A stretch of 20,386 nucleotides of DNA. It comes from a virus. How positions within the stretch are numbered: the stretch's first letter is position 1; each line of letters starts with the position of its first letter. Below are positions 1-8,337 of this stretch, piece after piece. The translations under genes were made by a program, and so were the position numbers. The notes beneath the pieces were generated by a model. It worked only from the letters and a program-made list of their open reading frames with translations, was not told the origin of the DNA and did not search any database. The DNA is taken from the IMG/VR virus record IMGVR_UViG_3300027779_000207, positions 1 through 20,386 of that record; one strand, 5' to 3'.

Positions 1-1255
1 CGGCTGCTTTATCTACTATAACTGAGGTAACACCTGTTCCTGCTGGATTGTGTCCGTAACGGATTGCACATGAGTTTAATCTTTTTCCGCACACATCTCC
101 AAATTCCCAAAAAGAAATATTAGTTGGTTTTATAATATCATCAACACTATCTGAAACTGCAATACTATGAGCCGTTATACATTTATATAAAGTAACTCTA
201 GTAAGTTGTAGAAACCCCGAAGATGAAGTTATTGTTGCGCTTGGGTTTTGTACAGTAACAGTAGTACTAGTCTTACCAGTTACGTATAAGGGTACTGATT
301 TAAAGTTTGCATCTGCATCCGTAAAACCTTTTGCTATTACAAAATCTCCTATTTCTATGCCATGCCCAGTATCTACACCTGTATAGGTAACGTTAGCCCC
401 CGTGCTTACTGCTGGCGTTGTCTCAGTACCTATGGCAGCTATCAGGCCTCCAATAGGTCTATAGAACTCTACGTAGTCTCCTAGAGCATAACTTGTTGCG
501 GCGTAGAGATTAGAAGTTCTATTACTAGCAACATCTTGTCTGCCCCAAGTAGGGTGAGTAGTAATTCTTACATCATCTTTATCAAAGTATAAAATCTGTT
601 CAGTTCCATCTATTGTAAACCTATTATCACTAGGCCAGTCACAACCACCTTGGTCACTATCTTTATATTTCCAAGGACAGCGTGCTGCAATAATGCTTCT
701 TCTAGGTAACTTAATTCCTTGTACGTCAAATGCAGAAGTAAGTTCAAATTCTACTAGTATAGGTGTTTCAGATGATTTTCTTTCTATATAGTATACATCT
801 CGGTTAAACTCTACAGGAGCAGCGTCTAGAACTACATACTTTGCTAGAGTTCTTCTTCGTGTTACTTTTGCACCTACCAAATCATCATAGTCACTCAAAT
901 GAGCGTTCCAGTATTGATTTATATTTGCAAACCTAATTGTAGGTCTAGCCAATGAGCCTGTGCCACTTCCTCGAACTTCCCAACCTTCTGACTCTACCGG
1001 AAACGCACTATAAGTTTGTTCTCCGTAGTGACTTAGTGTACTTGAACCAAAGTTACTATCCTCCTTTAGACTTAGCCATTGAACATCTGCTGTTCCGTTT
1101 GCTCCGTCATGGAAGTATAATTTATCGACACCCCCGCCCCCAATATCACTACCAGGTATCTCGACTTCAAACACAGTTATAAAACCACTTAATTGGCTCT
1201 GTGTTTGTACGTCACTTACGATGACATTATTACTTCCTACGTTGGGCTGGCTCAT
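1..1255 (-). CDS. Minor tail protein L-like tail-tip protein (3' end cut by window edge)
   Basis: The frame is open from an ATG at 1255 to base 2, giving 418 visible residues with no stop, so the gene continues beyond the left edge. It follows the gpM-like gene with an ATGA overlap, the same order as lambda M-L. The visible cysteines C193, C205, C389 and C396 match the four-cysteine layout of lambda gpL, whose C-terminal domain binds an iron-sulfur cluster in the tail tip. The fourth lies in an SCAIRYG context typical of the family. Unlike lambda gpL (about 230 residues), roughly 180 residues separate the second and third cysteines. That insert begins YALGDYVEFY and later has LYKCITAH, a pattern like small carbohydrate-binding folds. 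A Gly-rich linker lies at about 38-43. The family call is fairly sure; cluster binding is inferred from the family. Confidence 0.82.
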   Translation of the reverse strand, partial: MSQPNVGSNNVIVSDVQTQSQLSGFITVFEVEIPGSDIGGGGVDKLYFHDGANGTADVQWLSLKEDSNFGSSTLSHYGEQTYSAFPVESEGWEVRGSGTGSLARPTIRFANINQYWNAHLSDYDDLVGAKVTRRRTLAKYVVLDAAPVEFNRDVYYIERKSSETPILVEFELTSAFDVQGIKLPRRSIIAARCPWKYKDSDQGGCDWPSDNRFTIDGTEQILYFDKDDVRITTHPTWGRQDVASNRTSNLYAATSYALGDYVEFYRPIGGLIAAIGTETTPAVSTGANVTYTGVDTGHGIEIGDFVIAKGFTDADANFKSVPLYVTGKTSTTVTVQNPSATITSSSGFLQLTRVTLYKCITAHSIAVSDSVDDIIKPTNISFWEFGDVCGKRLNSCAIRYGHNPAGTGVTSVIVDKAA

Positions 1256-1647
1256 GCTTCAAATACTTCTCTTGCTGTGCAGGATAAACTATAGTAGTCA
1301 TCATATGCTAATGTTTTTGAGTACCCTTCTAGTATTACAACGACAGCATCTTCGTTACCACTAGAGTTAGTATCTGGTACTGTAAGTTTTGCTGTGTCTA
1401 CTTCTGCGAGTCCATTCATGAAAGTATATAAGTCATCAATATCTGCTTTTGTTCTATTAGCGAAGGATAGCGTCCACGTACGAGGAGTATTGTTTATACC
1501 ATCTTTCATTCTCATCTCGTAGCCATCGCCAAACTGTGCTTTTAATATACGAGGTTTTGCACTCTGTTGCAGTCCTCTATCGTACACGACAGGGGCACTA
1601 AAGCCAGTTATATTACTTCCGTTTTTTTGTGTTAATCCTAATGCCAT
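1252..1647 (-). CDS. Minor tail protein M-like (tail tip)
   Basis: This 131-residue protein has the hallmark FGDGYE motif followed by a GIN segment (about residues 39-52) of the phage minor tail protein family that includes lambda gpM. Members of this family sit at the tail tip between the tape-measure complex and gpL. The rest is predicted beta-rich, with a WTLSF strand and the segment ADIDDLYTFMNG, also usual for the family. Its start overlaps the tape-measure stop in a TAATG junction, and its stop overlaps the gpL-like start in an ATGA junction. This implies translational coupling of all three. The length is close to the family norm, and gene order agrees with the call. Confidence 0.85.
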   Translation of the reverse strand: MALGLTQKNGSNITGFSAPVVYDRGLQQSAKPRILKAQFGDGYEMRMKDGINNTPRTWTLSFANRTKADIDDLYTFMNGLAEVDTAKLTVPDTNSSGNEDAVVVILEGYSKTLAYDDYYSLSCTAREVFEA

Positions 1648-4600
1648 TATCCTCTACCCTTAGTACCTTGTTGATTCAATAATCCACCAGGTCTCATTTC
1701 TTGTTGTAAGTGTTGCTGTACTAAGCCACCAATAGATCTTCCGAGTCCTTGCATAGCTCCGTCGCCTTGTGTTTGTGTTTGTCCTTGTCCGCCAGACATA
1801 TTAACAGTAACATTTACTGTATTTTGTCCACCGCCGCCGTTTAAGTGTACAGGAATAGATTTGTCGTTTCCTAAAGGAATTACTGCTTCATTACCGTGTA
1901 GGGTTGCTTGATAGCCTGACTGAGGTCCGCTAGCTACTCCACCATACGCAAATGATTTACCACTCGGTGACATAATTCCTCCATATCTACCTGCGGGTAG
2001 TCCTGGAAGTCCCATTGCTCTTAACGCAGTCATAGCGGCAGCTGTCATATAAGCGGCTGCCAAATCTGCAAGTACTTGTTTCATCACGCCTTTCATAGCG
2101 TCTCCGAATGATTGAGTACCATCTAGCAATGCTTGGAATAAACTTTCAAATCCACCTCTCATAATGTCACTAGTCTTATTTGCTAGGTCTAATTCGATAT
2201 TTAGTCCTGCTTGTGCATCAGCTTGTTCTTTCATTACCTCTAATTTATTTCTCTGTACTACCACTCCGTCTTGTAGAATCGACACTTCTTGTAGTGCAGC
2301 TTGTGCAGCTGTTAGTCCTTCAGCATTTAATGACTGATTTAAAAGTTTTGATTGAGGAGTAATATTATTCACACCAAAACCTGGTAGCATGCCCGGAGCT
2401 CCTCCAGTCATATTACTTACATTTGCTCCCTGATTTACTATCTTATCTGCTCTTGCAGCTGCAAGTAAAGAGCCGGCCTGCTTGCTTTGAAGTGCCATAA
2501 TTTCTTGACGAAGTTTTAATTGGTCTTCCACAGACTTAGTTATAGCTGCTTCCATTTGTACAGCTTTTTCTTTATCGTGTCCCTCTATAGCTATAAATTC
2601 TGCTAAGTCTAGTCTTGCATTCTTTTCTTTTTCTAGCAATTGAGTATGTTTCTCTTCCATATCCAGAACTTGTTTTTGTGCTAGCACATTCTTCGCAAAC
2701 TTGCCTGCGGTTAGGTCCATAAGCCTTTTTCTTTCGGCAGCACTAGTTGCTGTTTTTGCTGTTTCTAAGGCGTGTTCTTCAGTTAGTCTGAGTCTTCTTT
2801 CGGCTTGGGTGTTTGCTAGATTTCCAAATTTGACTTCGAGTGCTGTTTGTGTTGTTTGTGCCTTAGAGGTCTTCAACATCTCTCTTTTCTGTTCCACTAA
2901 GAACGCGGCTGATTTTTTCTGCTGTGGTGAAGAATCGTCTGTAATTGCTTTCTCTGCTGTTAGTGCCATTTCTAAATCAAGTTGTTTTTGTTTTTGATTG
3001 TTTATAGCTTTCTCATTCTTTATATTATTAAAGGTATTTTTAGTGACAGCATCTGATTGCATACCCCTAGACGCTAGTTGAGTTTGAATTGAAAGATTCT
3101 TAAGAGATATCTCCATTGAGGTATTCTGGAAGCCTTTCATTTTCTTCATTAGAGCAATTTGTTTTACCTGTTCATCTGTATATAGCTTTTCTTGATCGTT
3201 CGCTTCTACTTGAGTTTGTAAGGCGTCGTTTAGTGCTTTTTGTGCACCTGCTTCATCGAGATCGCCTAGTCCTTGCCCTCTGAGTGACCTACTCATATCT
3301 CCTTGGCTCATACCAAACTGTTTTTCAAGCAAGGCATTGTTGTCATTATATGTTTTAGAACTTGCGTTTCCAGTCTTTGCTCTAAAAGCCTTTTGAGCCG
3401 CTCTCATAGCTTCAGCTCTTGCTTTTTTTGTTTTGTTTGTCTGAACTTCTGCTAATTTTGCCTTAGCTGCATCTACTCCAGTATCTGCAGTTCCTACTGC
3501 CAGGCTACCCATTGCTAGCATAGAAGTAGAGTTGTCTGTCATAGTTTTGAGGTTTTCAATTTGACCCGAAAAAGGAAGTTTTGCAGCTGATCCTGCTAAC
3601 TGTTGTAGCGATTGAGATAAGGCTTTATTTGCTTGTGAGAAGTTCTTTGATGCAGCAGCTCCTGCTTGCATTTGCTTCCCTAAGTCCATTACTCTTTCAC
3701 CTATTGAATCTTTGCCGCTAGGAATCTTGTTTTTACCTGCGACGAGATCCATAACTTCTTTCAATTCTTTAGGGGCTCCTGATAAATCTGACAAACCTTG
3801 AAGAGAGGATGTTATTCCAGCTAGGGCGGCTTCTTGTGCTTCTGGGTCTTTTATGGTTAAAGCTTTGTTGTAATCAGCCAGCACTTTAGCTATATCAACG
3901 GAACCAAAAGCTGAACCTATTTGTTCTATAGTTCCTCTAAACCCTAAAAGTCCTGCTCGCTGGACCTCTATCATATTACCTATTTCTGATGTTAGACCCG
4001 TATATCTCTCTTTAATGCCTTCGGCGAGTTTCTTTTCGGCTTCTGCTGCCTCATCTACACCTTTAATCCATGTATATAAAGCTTTTACTGCTTCAAAGAT
4101 CATAAGTGCAATACCGATCCAACCCATCAGTTTCATAGCCCCATTCATTGCTCTTGAAGCCATCTTTGTAACTGCTACCATTTGCATCTGTGTCTTTTTA
4201 TAGAACGCAGTTGTTCCAGCATATAAAGCTCTTGCTCTGTATTGTTGTCGAGTTATAAATCCCTGTCTTTTGCCTAAAGAGGCATTGAGCGCAATATCTT
4301 GGTCGGTCAGGAATCTTCTATAATCCGCTAACTGCCTTTTGTTCATATTCTTTGCAAAACCAGTTCCAGCTTGTAAATGCTTCTTTCGCATATTTATTTG
4401 TCGTTGAGACATCTGACCGCCAATCTTACCGTCTGCACCTTTAATCTTATTTTTCTTCATGTAATCATTGTCAACTAAACCTTCAGCACCTTTACCACTT
4501 GCGCCACTTAATGCGGCTTTTGCTCTTTGAGCTTCGTCTGCGGCTTCTCCAGCAGCAGTAGCCGCTATCTTATAGTTTGCCGAAGCGGCAACTCCCATTG

Positions 4601-5531
4601 CAGCAAAGTCTGGTAATATAGATTTAAGGATTGGCGCTAGGAATAGCGTTAGAGCGCCTACTAGAGCGTAGACGTTTTTAGAGGCGAACTGCATTATTGG
4701 TATCATAAATTCTGCAGTACCTTTTTGAATTTTCATTACAAGTTCGTCAAATGCTACTGCGAACTGTTGTAACGCAAAAGCACTAGGATCCATTATCTTA
4801 GTAATAGAACCAAATTTTGCTTCTGCCTGTCCTAGAACTTCATTAGCGACCGCCTGAGATTTCTCAAACTGTGTTAAATCGGCTACGTTTTTCTGAATAG
4901 ATGTAGCATATGCTTTCAATGCAGGTTCTAGTCTCAAAATGATACCAAGTTCGTCTAGTAGTTCTGGTTCGGCTTTTGTTATACCTCTTGTAAGACGGTT
5001 AAAAGAATCAGTCATGTCCCTACCAAGGGCAAGAGATGTATTCTTGGCGGCTACACCAATTTGTTCTAACTGACCCGCGCTTAGGCCCGCAGCTGTACCA
5101 ATAGCGGCTGCTTGTGCGGCTTCTTTAAATTGAATCATGCCACCGGTAGCGGCTTGTATATCGTGAGTTAAGGACTTGTATGCAACACCTGTGGTTGCTC
5201 CGAAGGCTGCTTGACCTTCGATAAGGTTTCGCATCTCCATAGATCCTTTTAGGAATTGGAACGCGGCTGAAACAGCAAATACTTGAGCAGCAATGGTTGC
5301 ATAGACAGCAACAATACCACCTTGCATGGTCTGTGCTTGCTTACTGAAGTTTTTAGTAGCGTTAGAAGATTGTTGGGTTACCCCTTTCATTCTTCTGTCA
5401 GTATTTTGGGAAGCTCCTCCCAATTTGTCCATACTCTTAGCAGCTTTCTTTGTTTTTTGCTCTAATAGTTTTAAGGACCCGTCGTCGCTAACGGTAAATA
5501 CTAGTTGTCCGCCTTGAATCTTTTTAGCCAT
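1647..5531 (-). CDS. Tail tape-measure protein
   Basis: At 1294 residues this is the largest gene in the window, and it lies directly after the tail chaperone pair, the standard place for a tape measure. Hydrophobic stretches near residues 71-95, about 275-310 and 462-492 fit the membrane-insertion segments of these proteins. Long Ala/Gln/Lys-rich helical regions fill the middle. The C-terminal part (about 1184-1225) has the motif series YGGVASGPQSG and GNEAVIPLG, close to the end of lambda-type tape measures, then a Gly/Gln-rich tail. Using the general rule of about 0.15 nm per residue, the tail would be near 190 nm; this is an inference. The ATG start lies two bases after the preceding stop. 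The protein is expected to wind inside the tail tube, set its length, and leave during DNA injection. Confidence 0.93.
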   Translation of the reverse strand: MAKKIQGGQLVFTVSDDGSLKLLEQKTKKAAKSMDKLGGASQNTDRRMKGVTQQSSNATKNFSKQAQTMQGGIVAVYATIAAQVFAVSAAFQFLKGSMEMRNLIEGQAAFGATTGVAYKSLTHDIQAATGGMIQFKEAAQAAAIGTAAGLSAGQLEQIGVAAKNTSLALGRDMTDSFNRLTRGITKAEPELLDELGIILRLEPALKAYATSIQKNVADLTQFEKSQAVANEVLGQAEAKFGSITKIMDPSAFALQQFAVAFDELVMKIQKGTAEFMIPIMQFASKNVYALVGALTLFLAPILKSILPDFAAMGVAASANYKIAATAAGEAADEAQRAKAALSGASGKGAEGLVDNDYMKKNKIKGADGKIGGQMSQRQINMRKKHLQAGTGFAKNMNKRQLADYRRFLTDQDIALNASLGKRQGFITRQQYRARALYAGTTAFYKKTQMQMVAVTKMASRAMNGAMKLMGWIGIALMIFEAVKALYTWIKGVDEAAEAEKKLAEGIKERYTGLTSEIGNMIEVQRAGLLGFRGTIEQIGSAFGSVDIAKVLADYNKALTIKDPEAQEAALAGITSSLQGLSDLSGAPKELKEVMDLVAGKNKIPSGKDSIGERVMDLGKQMQAGAAASKNFSQANKALSQSLQQLAGSAAKLPFSGQIENLKTMTDNSTSMLAMGSLAVGTADTGVDAAKAKLAEVQTNKTKKARAEAMRAAQKAFRAKTGNASSKTYNDNNALLEKQFGMSQGDMSRSLRGQGLGDLDEAGAQKALNDALQTQVEANDQEKLYTDEQVKQIALMKKMKGFQNTSMEISLKNLSIQTQLASRGMQSDAVTKNTFNNIKNEKAINNQKQKQLDLEMALTAEKAITDDSSPQQKKSAAFLVEQKREMLKTSKAQTTQTALEVKFGNLANTQAERRLRLTEEHALETAKTATSAAERKRLMDLTAGKFAKNVLAQKQVLDMEEKHTQLLEKEKNARLDLAEFIAIEGHDKEKAVQMEAAITKSVEDQLKLRQEIMALQSKQAGSLLAAARADKIVNQGANVSNMTGGAPGMLPGFGVNNITPQSKLLNQSLNAEGLTAAQAALQEVSILQDGVVVQRNKLEVMKEQADAQAGLNIELDLANKTSDIMRGGFESLFQALLDGTQSFGDAMKGVMKQVLADLAAAYMTAAAMTALRAMGLPGLPAGRYGGIMSPSGKSFAYGGVASGPQSGYQATLHGNEAVIPLGNDKSIPVHLNGGGGQNTVNVTVNMSGGQGQTQTQGDGAMQGLGRSIGGLVQQHLQQEMRPGGLLNQQGTKGRG

Positions 5532-5533
5532 AG

Positions 5534-5959
5534 TTAATTTGCTTTTGTTCGCCTCTTATCGGCGTCTTGCTTACGTTTTAGTTCAGCATTGATATTTATC
5601 GTGTTTGAACCGTCTATGTACTTCAAGAAAAAGCATGTAGTCTTTTTGTCAACTACACCTTGTATATTTAATAGGTCATTTAAAGGAGACCAGTCCTTTC
5701 CAAAATAAGAGCCCGAAGCTCCGTCCCATCTGTCTGGCAGCATTGAATGTACAACAAAAGCTTCTTGTACCTCCAATGGAAAAGTATCCAATTCTACTGG
5801 CATTTCATCTGGGTCCGGCTCTTGGCCCAATTGATGCTTCATTTGTAAGTAAGCATCAACAGTCATTTGATCGCTAAAGAAGCGACCTATTTGAGCAAGT
5901 GCCCAGGCTACTTGCTCTTGGTAAAATTTTCTAATTCGCCAACTTGTTCTGTTACCCAA
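5534..5959 (-). CDS. Tail assembly chaperone extension (gpT-like), made by -1 frameshift
   Basis: This frame overlaps the end of the upstream chaperone gene by 52 bases and lies just before the tape measure, as lambda T does relative to G. Its only upstream start candidate is a TTG at 5959 with no Shine-Dalgarno sequence, so I do not think it is translated alone. Read through the frameshift site, translation would switch at TAC (5923-5921). It would add 129 residues to the first 144 of the upstream protein, giving a fusion of about 273 residues. In lambda the equivalent gpGT fusion recruits tail tube subunits to the tape measure and is absent from the finished virion. The sequence has an N-terminal helical region and a Lys/Arg-rich C-terminus; gpT regions are poorly conserved. 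Confidence 0.8.
   Translation of the reverse strand: MGNRTSWRIRKFYQEQVAWALAQIGRFFSDQMTVDAYLQMKHQLGQEPDPDEMPVELDTFPLEVQEAFVVHSMLPDRWDGASGSYFGKDWSPLNDLLNIQGVVDKKTTCFFLKYIDGSNTININAELKRKQDADKRRTKAN
5893..5929 (-). promoter_or_regulatory. Programmed -1 ribosomal frameshift signal
   Basis: On the minus strand the heptamer A AAT TTT occupies 5929-5923, in the correct phase relative to the upstream frame (GAA AAT TTT ACC), and so fits X XXY YYZ. Five bases later a perfect 8-bp stem begins: GAGCAAGT (5917-5910) pairs with ACTTGCTC (5900-5893) around a 9-base loop. The zero-frame stop TAG (5910-5908) follows five codons after the slip site. Slip site, spacer, stem and position between the two tail chaperone frames all match known G/GT frameshift signals. 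Confidence 0.88.
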
Positions 5960-6354
5960 GTATCAAAATCGCCTGAATTCTTCATGAGTACTTCTACGTT
6001 CTCTGGAGAAAAGTCTAGCATTTGATCTTCTTGTTCAGGAGTTAAATCTCCTAGTAGTAACATATTTTTGGCATAACCAAGTTTAAAGCCTGTCCAGCCT
6101 TTAATTACGGCTGTGGTATATTCAGTAAGAAACTTATCGTCATCCATTTTTTCTTCGTAGCCTCTAGTCTTCTTATTGAATACTTGAGATACGCAACGGT
6201 TTCTAAGTTTCATTAACTCTTCTCTAGCTAGATAACAAAGTTTTACTTTGAAATCGTCACAGCCAGGATAGTCAAATTCTACTGTTTTTGTTGGAGTCAT
6301 TAGACTCTTTAGTGAAACAGCTTTTACTGCTTCTTTTTTTACTATATCATTCAT
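5908..6354 (-). CDS. Tail assembly chaperone (gpG-like)
   Basis: This 148-residue protein lies between the tail tube gene and the tape measure, in the place of lambda G. It begins with a tube-substrate-like segment containing DYPGCDDFKVKL and continues with AVIKGWTGFK and SPENVEVLM, a pattern seen in phage tail assembly chaperones. It ends five codons after a -1 frameshift heptamer, so most ribosomes should make this form and a minority the longer fusion. Its role would be to keep tube subunits and tape measure in an assembly-ready complex. No clear Shine-Dalgarno sequence precedes the ATG, only an A-rich tract downstream of the terminator-like hairpin at 6374-6402. Translation may therefore be modest or depend on readthrough transcripts. 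Confidence 0.85.
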   Translation of the reverse strand: MNDIVKKEAVKAVSLKSLMTPTKTVEFDYPGCDDFKVKLCYLAREELMKLRNRCVSQVFNKKTRGYEEKMDDDKFLTEYTTAVIKGWTGFKLGYAKNMLLLGDLTPEQEDQMLDFSPENVEVLMKNSGDFDTWVTEQVGELENFTKSK

Positions 6355-6373
6355 TTGTTTTTTAAAAATCCAT

Positions 6374-6402
6374 AAAAAGGCGAGTAACCGAAGCTACCCG
6401 CC
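6374..6402 (-). terminator. Rho-independent terminator after the tail tube gene
   Basis: On the minus strand a 10-bp stem (two G-T pairs) closes a TTCG loop with a C-G pair: GGCGGGTAGC / GTTACTCGCC at 6402-6379. Five T residues follow immediately (6378-6374). It begins 11 bases after the tail tube stop codon. Because essential tail genes lie downstream with no new promoter seen, termination is probably partial. Confidence 0.85.
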
Positions 6403-6412
6403 GTAAGTTAAG

Positions 6413-7810
6413 TTATGAGCTGTAAACTATGCTCAATTCGTTAGCACTGCTAGAAGCGGTTGCACTCGAAAGGTCTGCTGGTAAAGCATGGAAATTAACA
6501 TCTACACTAATTACGTCTTCAATCGAATGAGTCGGTAATTCTAGATGACAATTTGGTAATGCCACAGCTACTTTCGGTGAGTTCGCGCCACCAATACTAA
6601 ATGTCATGTTGAAGCTGTTTGTAATAGTACTCGTAGCTTCGTGTAGGTCTTCTAAAAGATCTTGCGAGCCATTTACCGCACTATTTAGGTAACAAGTAAA
6701 GTTACCTGAAACATTTCTTGTTCCCATGACGTGTCCTAAGGGCTGATTAACAGTTCCTAGAGTTTCTGGTGTTAAGTAAGTCAAACTATTTTCAATAGAA
6801 ATATTACCACCTGTGAGTATCACATTATAAGTTGCATCTGCTGCACCGTATTTTGCTTCAAAAACTGTACCAGTACCTATAGCGGCAACTGATCCTCTTG
6901 TGAAGATAGTTCCGACAGCACTGCTACTTGCACCCACGTTAGTTACTGTAAAGTCAGTAGTTCCTGCGACTGCAATTTTATATACTCTGCCTTCTACCAT
7001 TGTTGTAGCATTGACTGCTGTTGCTTCAAATCCAGCTGCGCCAGACCCGACAGAAACATCAGATGCTATAGCTAATGAAGTAAGCTTTTGTCTAATAAAG
7101 TTTGAAGTACTTGATATTCCTTCATCGATTAGACCTTTTGTTGTAGTACCTGCCGCAGCTGTGTTTAACTGTGCGACTTCACTAATTTTTTTACCTTGAC
7201 CAGACCAAGCAACTTGTGCCAAACCTTCAATGTCAAAATCTATTGACGCAGTACCGATTGAACAATCACTAATTTTATAAACTGTGACGCCATCTGTGCC
7301 TGTGTCGTACGTTGCAGACGTACTATCTTTTGCTGCTCCTAATACAAAGAACAGATCAAAAACACCAAGTGCTACTTTATTTGAGTTCTGAAAGTTAAAT
7401 GTCTTCGGTTCCCAAGTTGCTATAGACTGTACATCTGTTGCTGCTACTCCTAGTCCATAGCTCTCTGCAGACATTGCTGCCCATAGTGGTCCTTCTACTG
7501 CAAATGTCTTTGCGTTACCTGCATGTTGCTTAGTTACAAATGTGTCGCCCGCACCACTAGTGGTTGGTCGCATATAAGTACTAAAACTCCATTCTGCTGG
7601 TGCGAAAGAGTCATTAAACATTGCTCTTCCTCTCTTGCTGTTACCCGCTGAGTCAGCTGCTTCGCTCAGAGTAATCTCTGAACTGTTTGTAGCCTGACTA
7701 AAGGAGTAACCGTCTAGTACTGGTAATTCATAAAGAGCATCAGTGCTACCTGCTACAGTCCCTTTGAACTTCATGAATACTTTGGTATCTCTACTAAAAT
7801 GAAATGCCAT
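6413..7810 (-). CDS. Major tail tube protein
   Basis: This 465-residue protein sits between the tail terminator and the chaperone pair, the usual position of the tail tube subunit. Its N-terminus (KVFMKFKG, then ALYELPVLDGYSFSQ) and the segment FSTYMRP are typical of siphovirus tube proteins of the TP901-1 or lambda gpV type. The C-terminal third (NVSGNFTCYLN, NMTFSIGG, SVDVNFHALP) is also typical. Residues about 268-322 form a separate beta-rich, Gly/Thr-rich segment with VYKIAVAGTTDFTVTNVGA. It looks like an added domain, probably displayed on the tail surface. An AGGAG ribosome binding site lies seven bases before the ATG. A strong hairpin terminator follows the gene, consistent with high expression of an abundant subunit. 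Confidence 0.87.
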   Translation of the reverse strand: MAFHFSRDTKVFMKFKGTVAGSTDALYELPVLDGYSFSQATNSSEITLSEAADSAGNSKRGRAMFNDSFAPAEWSFSTYMRPTTSGAGDTFVTKQHAGNAKTFAVEGPLWAAMSAESYGLGVAATDVQSIATWEPKTFNFQNSNKVALGVFDLFFVLGAAKDSTSATYDTGTDGVTVYKISDCSIGTASIDFDIEGLAQVAWSGQGKKISEVAQLNTAAAGTTTKGLIDEGISSTSNFIRQKLTSLAIASDVSVGSGAAGFEATAVNATTMVEGRVYKIAVAGTTDFTVTNVGASSSAVGTIFTRGSVAAIGTGTVFEAKYGAADATYNVILTGGNISIENSLTYLTPETLGTVNQPLGHVMGTRNVSGNFTCYLNSAVNGSQDLLEDLHEATSTITNSFNMTFSIGGANSPKVAVALPNCHLELPTHSIEDVISVDVNFHALPADLSSATASSSANELSIVYSS

Positions 7811-7872
7811 TATTTTTCTCCTAATATTCTCTGGAAGAGCCTTACTAAATGTTTATTCAGCTTGGGCTTTTC

Positions 7873-8337
7873 CTAGTATTGAATCTCTACGATGACTTCT
7901 CCGACACCGAGAGGCTCCAAAACGCCTTCGTCTGTATCTATGCTTAAGATTGTAGTCTTTGCAGTAGAATGAGACGTATTTGTTGAATCTGTATACGTTA
8001 AAGGATCATTATCTTCAAGTACAGTTTCAACGTCTTCAAGTAGTTCTTCTAGTGCTAAAATGACGTCATCGTTGTCGTTCACATAGCACCTGATTGTTAC
8101 TCGTAAAAATCTAAATCGGAAACCACCGCCTTCATACTCGCGTGTTTCCTGTCCAGCTCCAACTTGAAGTGCGGGGAAGTCTGTAACTTCGTCCCAGAAC
8201 CTCAGTCTTGGCTCGACACTTTGAACGGAACTCCTATAAGGATATGACCCATTCAAACTTTCATACAACTTGTCTGCGATTGCTCCTACTATGGATCGTC
8301 TACGCGTTGAGTGTGCTCTAGCTGTAGTTGAGTCCAT
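7873..8337 (-). CDS. Tail terminator protein (gpU-like)
   Basis: The 154-residue protein has the pattern of small siphovirus tail terminators. It has an N-terminal helix, then WDEVTDFPALQVGAG followed by beta strands with FRFLRVTIRCYV. A helix follows with ALEELLEDVETVL, and a final strand reads EPLGVGEVIVEIQY. In lambda the equivalent gpU caps the growing tail tube and provides the surface that joins the head. It is coded directly before the tube gene and overlaps the preceding structural gene through a TAATG junction, which fits. The 62 bases between its stop and the tube gene hold only a weak imperfect hairpin and the tube gene's ribosome binding site. The assignment rests on pattern and position rather than on an invariant motif. 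Confidence 0.75.
   Translation of the reverse strand: MDSTTARAHSTRRRSIVGAIADKLYESLNGSYPYRSSVQSVEPRLRFWDEVTDFPALQVGAGQETREYEGGGFRFRFLRVTIRCYVNDNDDVILALEELLEDVETVLEDNDPLTYTDSTNTSHSTAKTTILSIDTDEGVLEPLGVGEVIVEIQY

Noticed and set aside
952-1182. Plus-strand 76-codon frame near the left edge
   Set aside because: It is antisense to the gpL-like gene, whose reading frame is open throughout, with family motifs. The plus frame has no recognisable features.
5917-5959. Independent TTG start for the gpT-like frame at 5959
   Set aside because: No Shine-Dalgarno sequence is present, and a complete -1 frameshift signal lies just downstream, so entry by frameshift is a better explanation.
7811-7872. Hairpin between tail terminator and tail tube genes
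   Set aside because: The stem GGAAAAGCC / GGCTCTTCC has a mismatch and a loop of over 20 bases without a T-run, so it is too weak to call.
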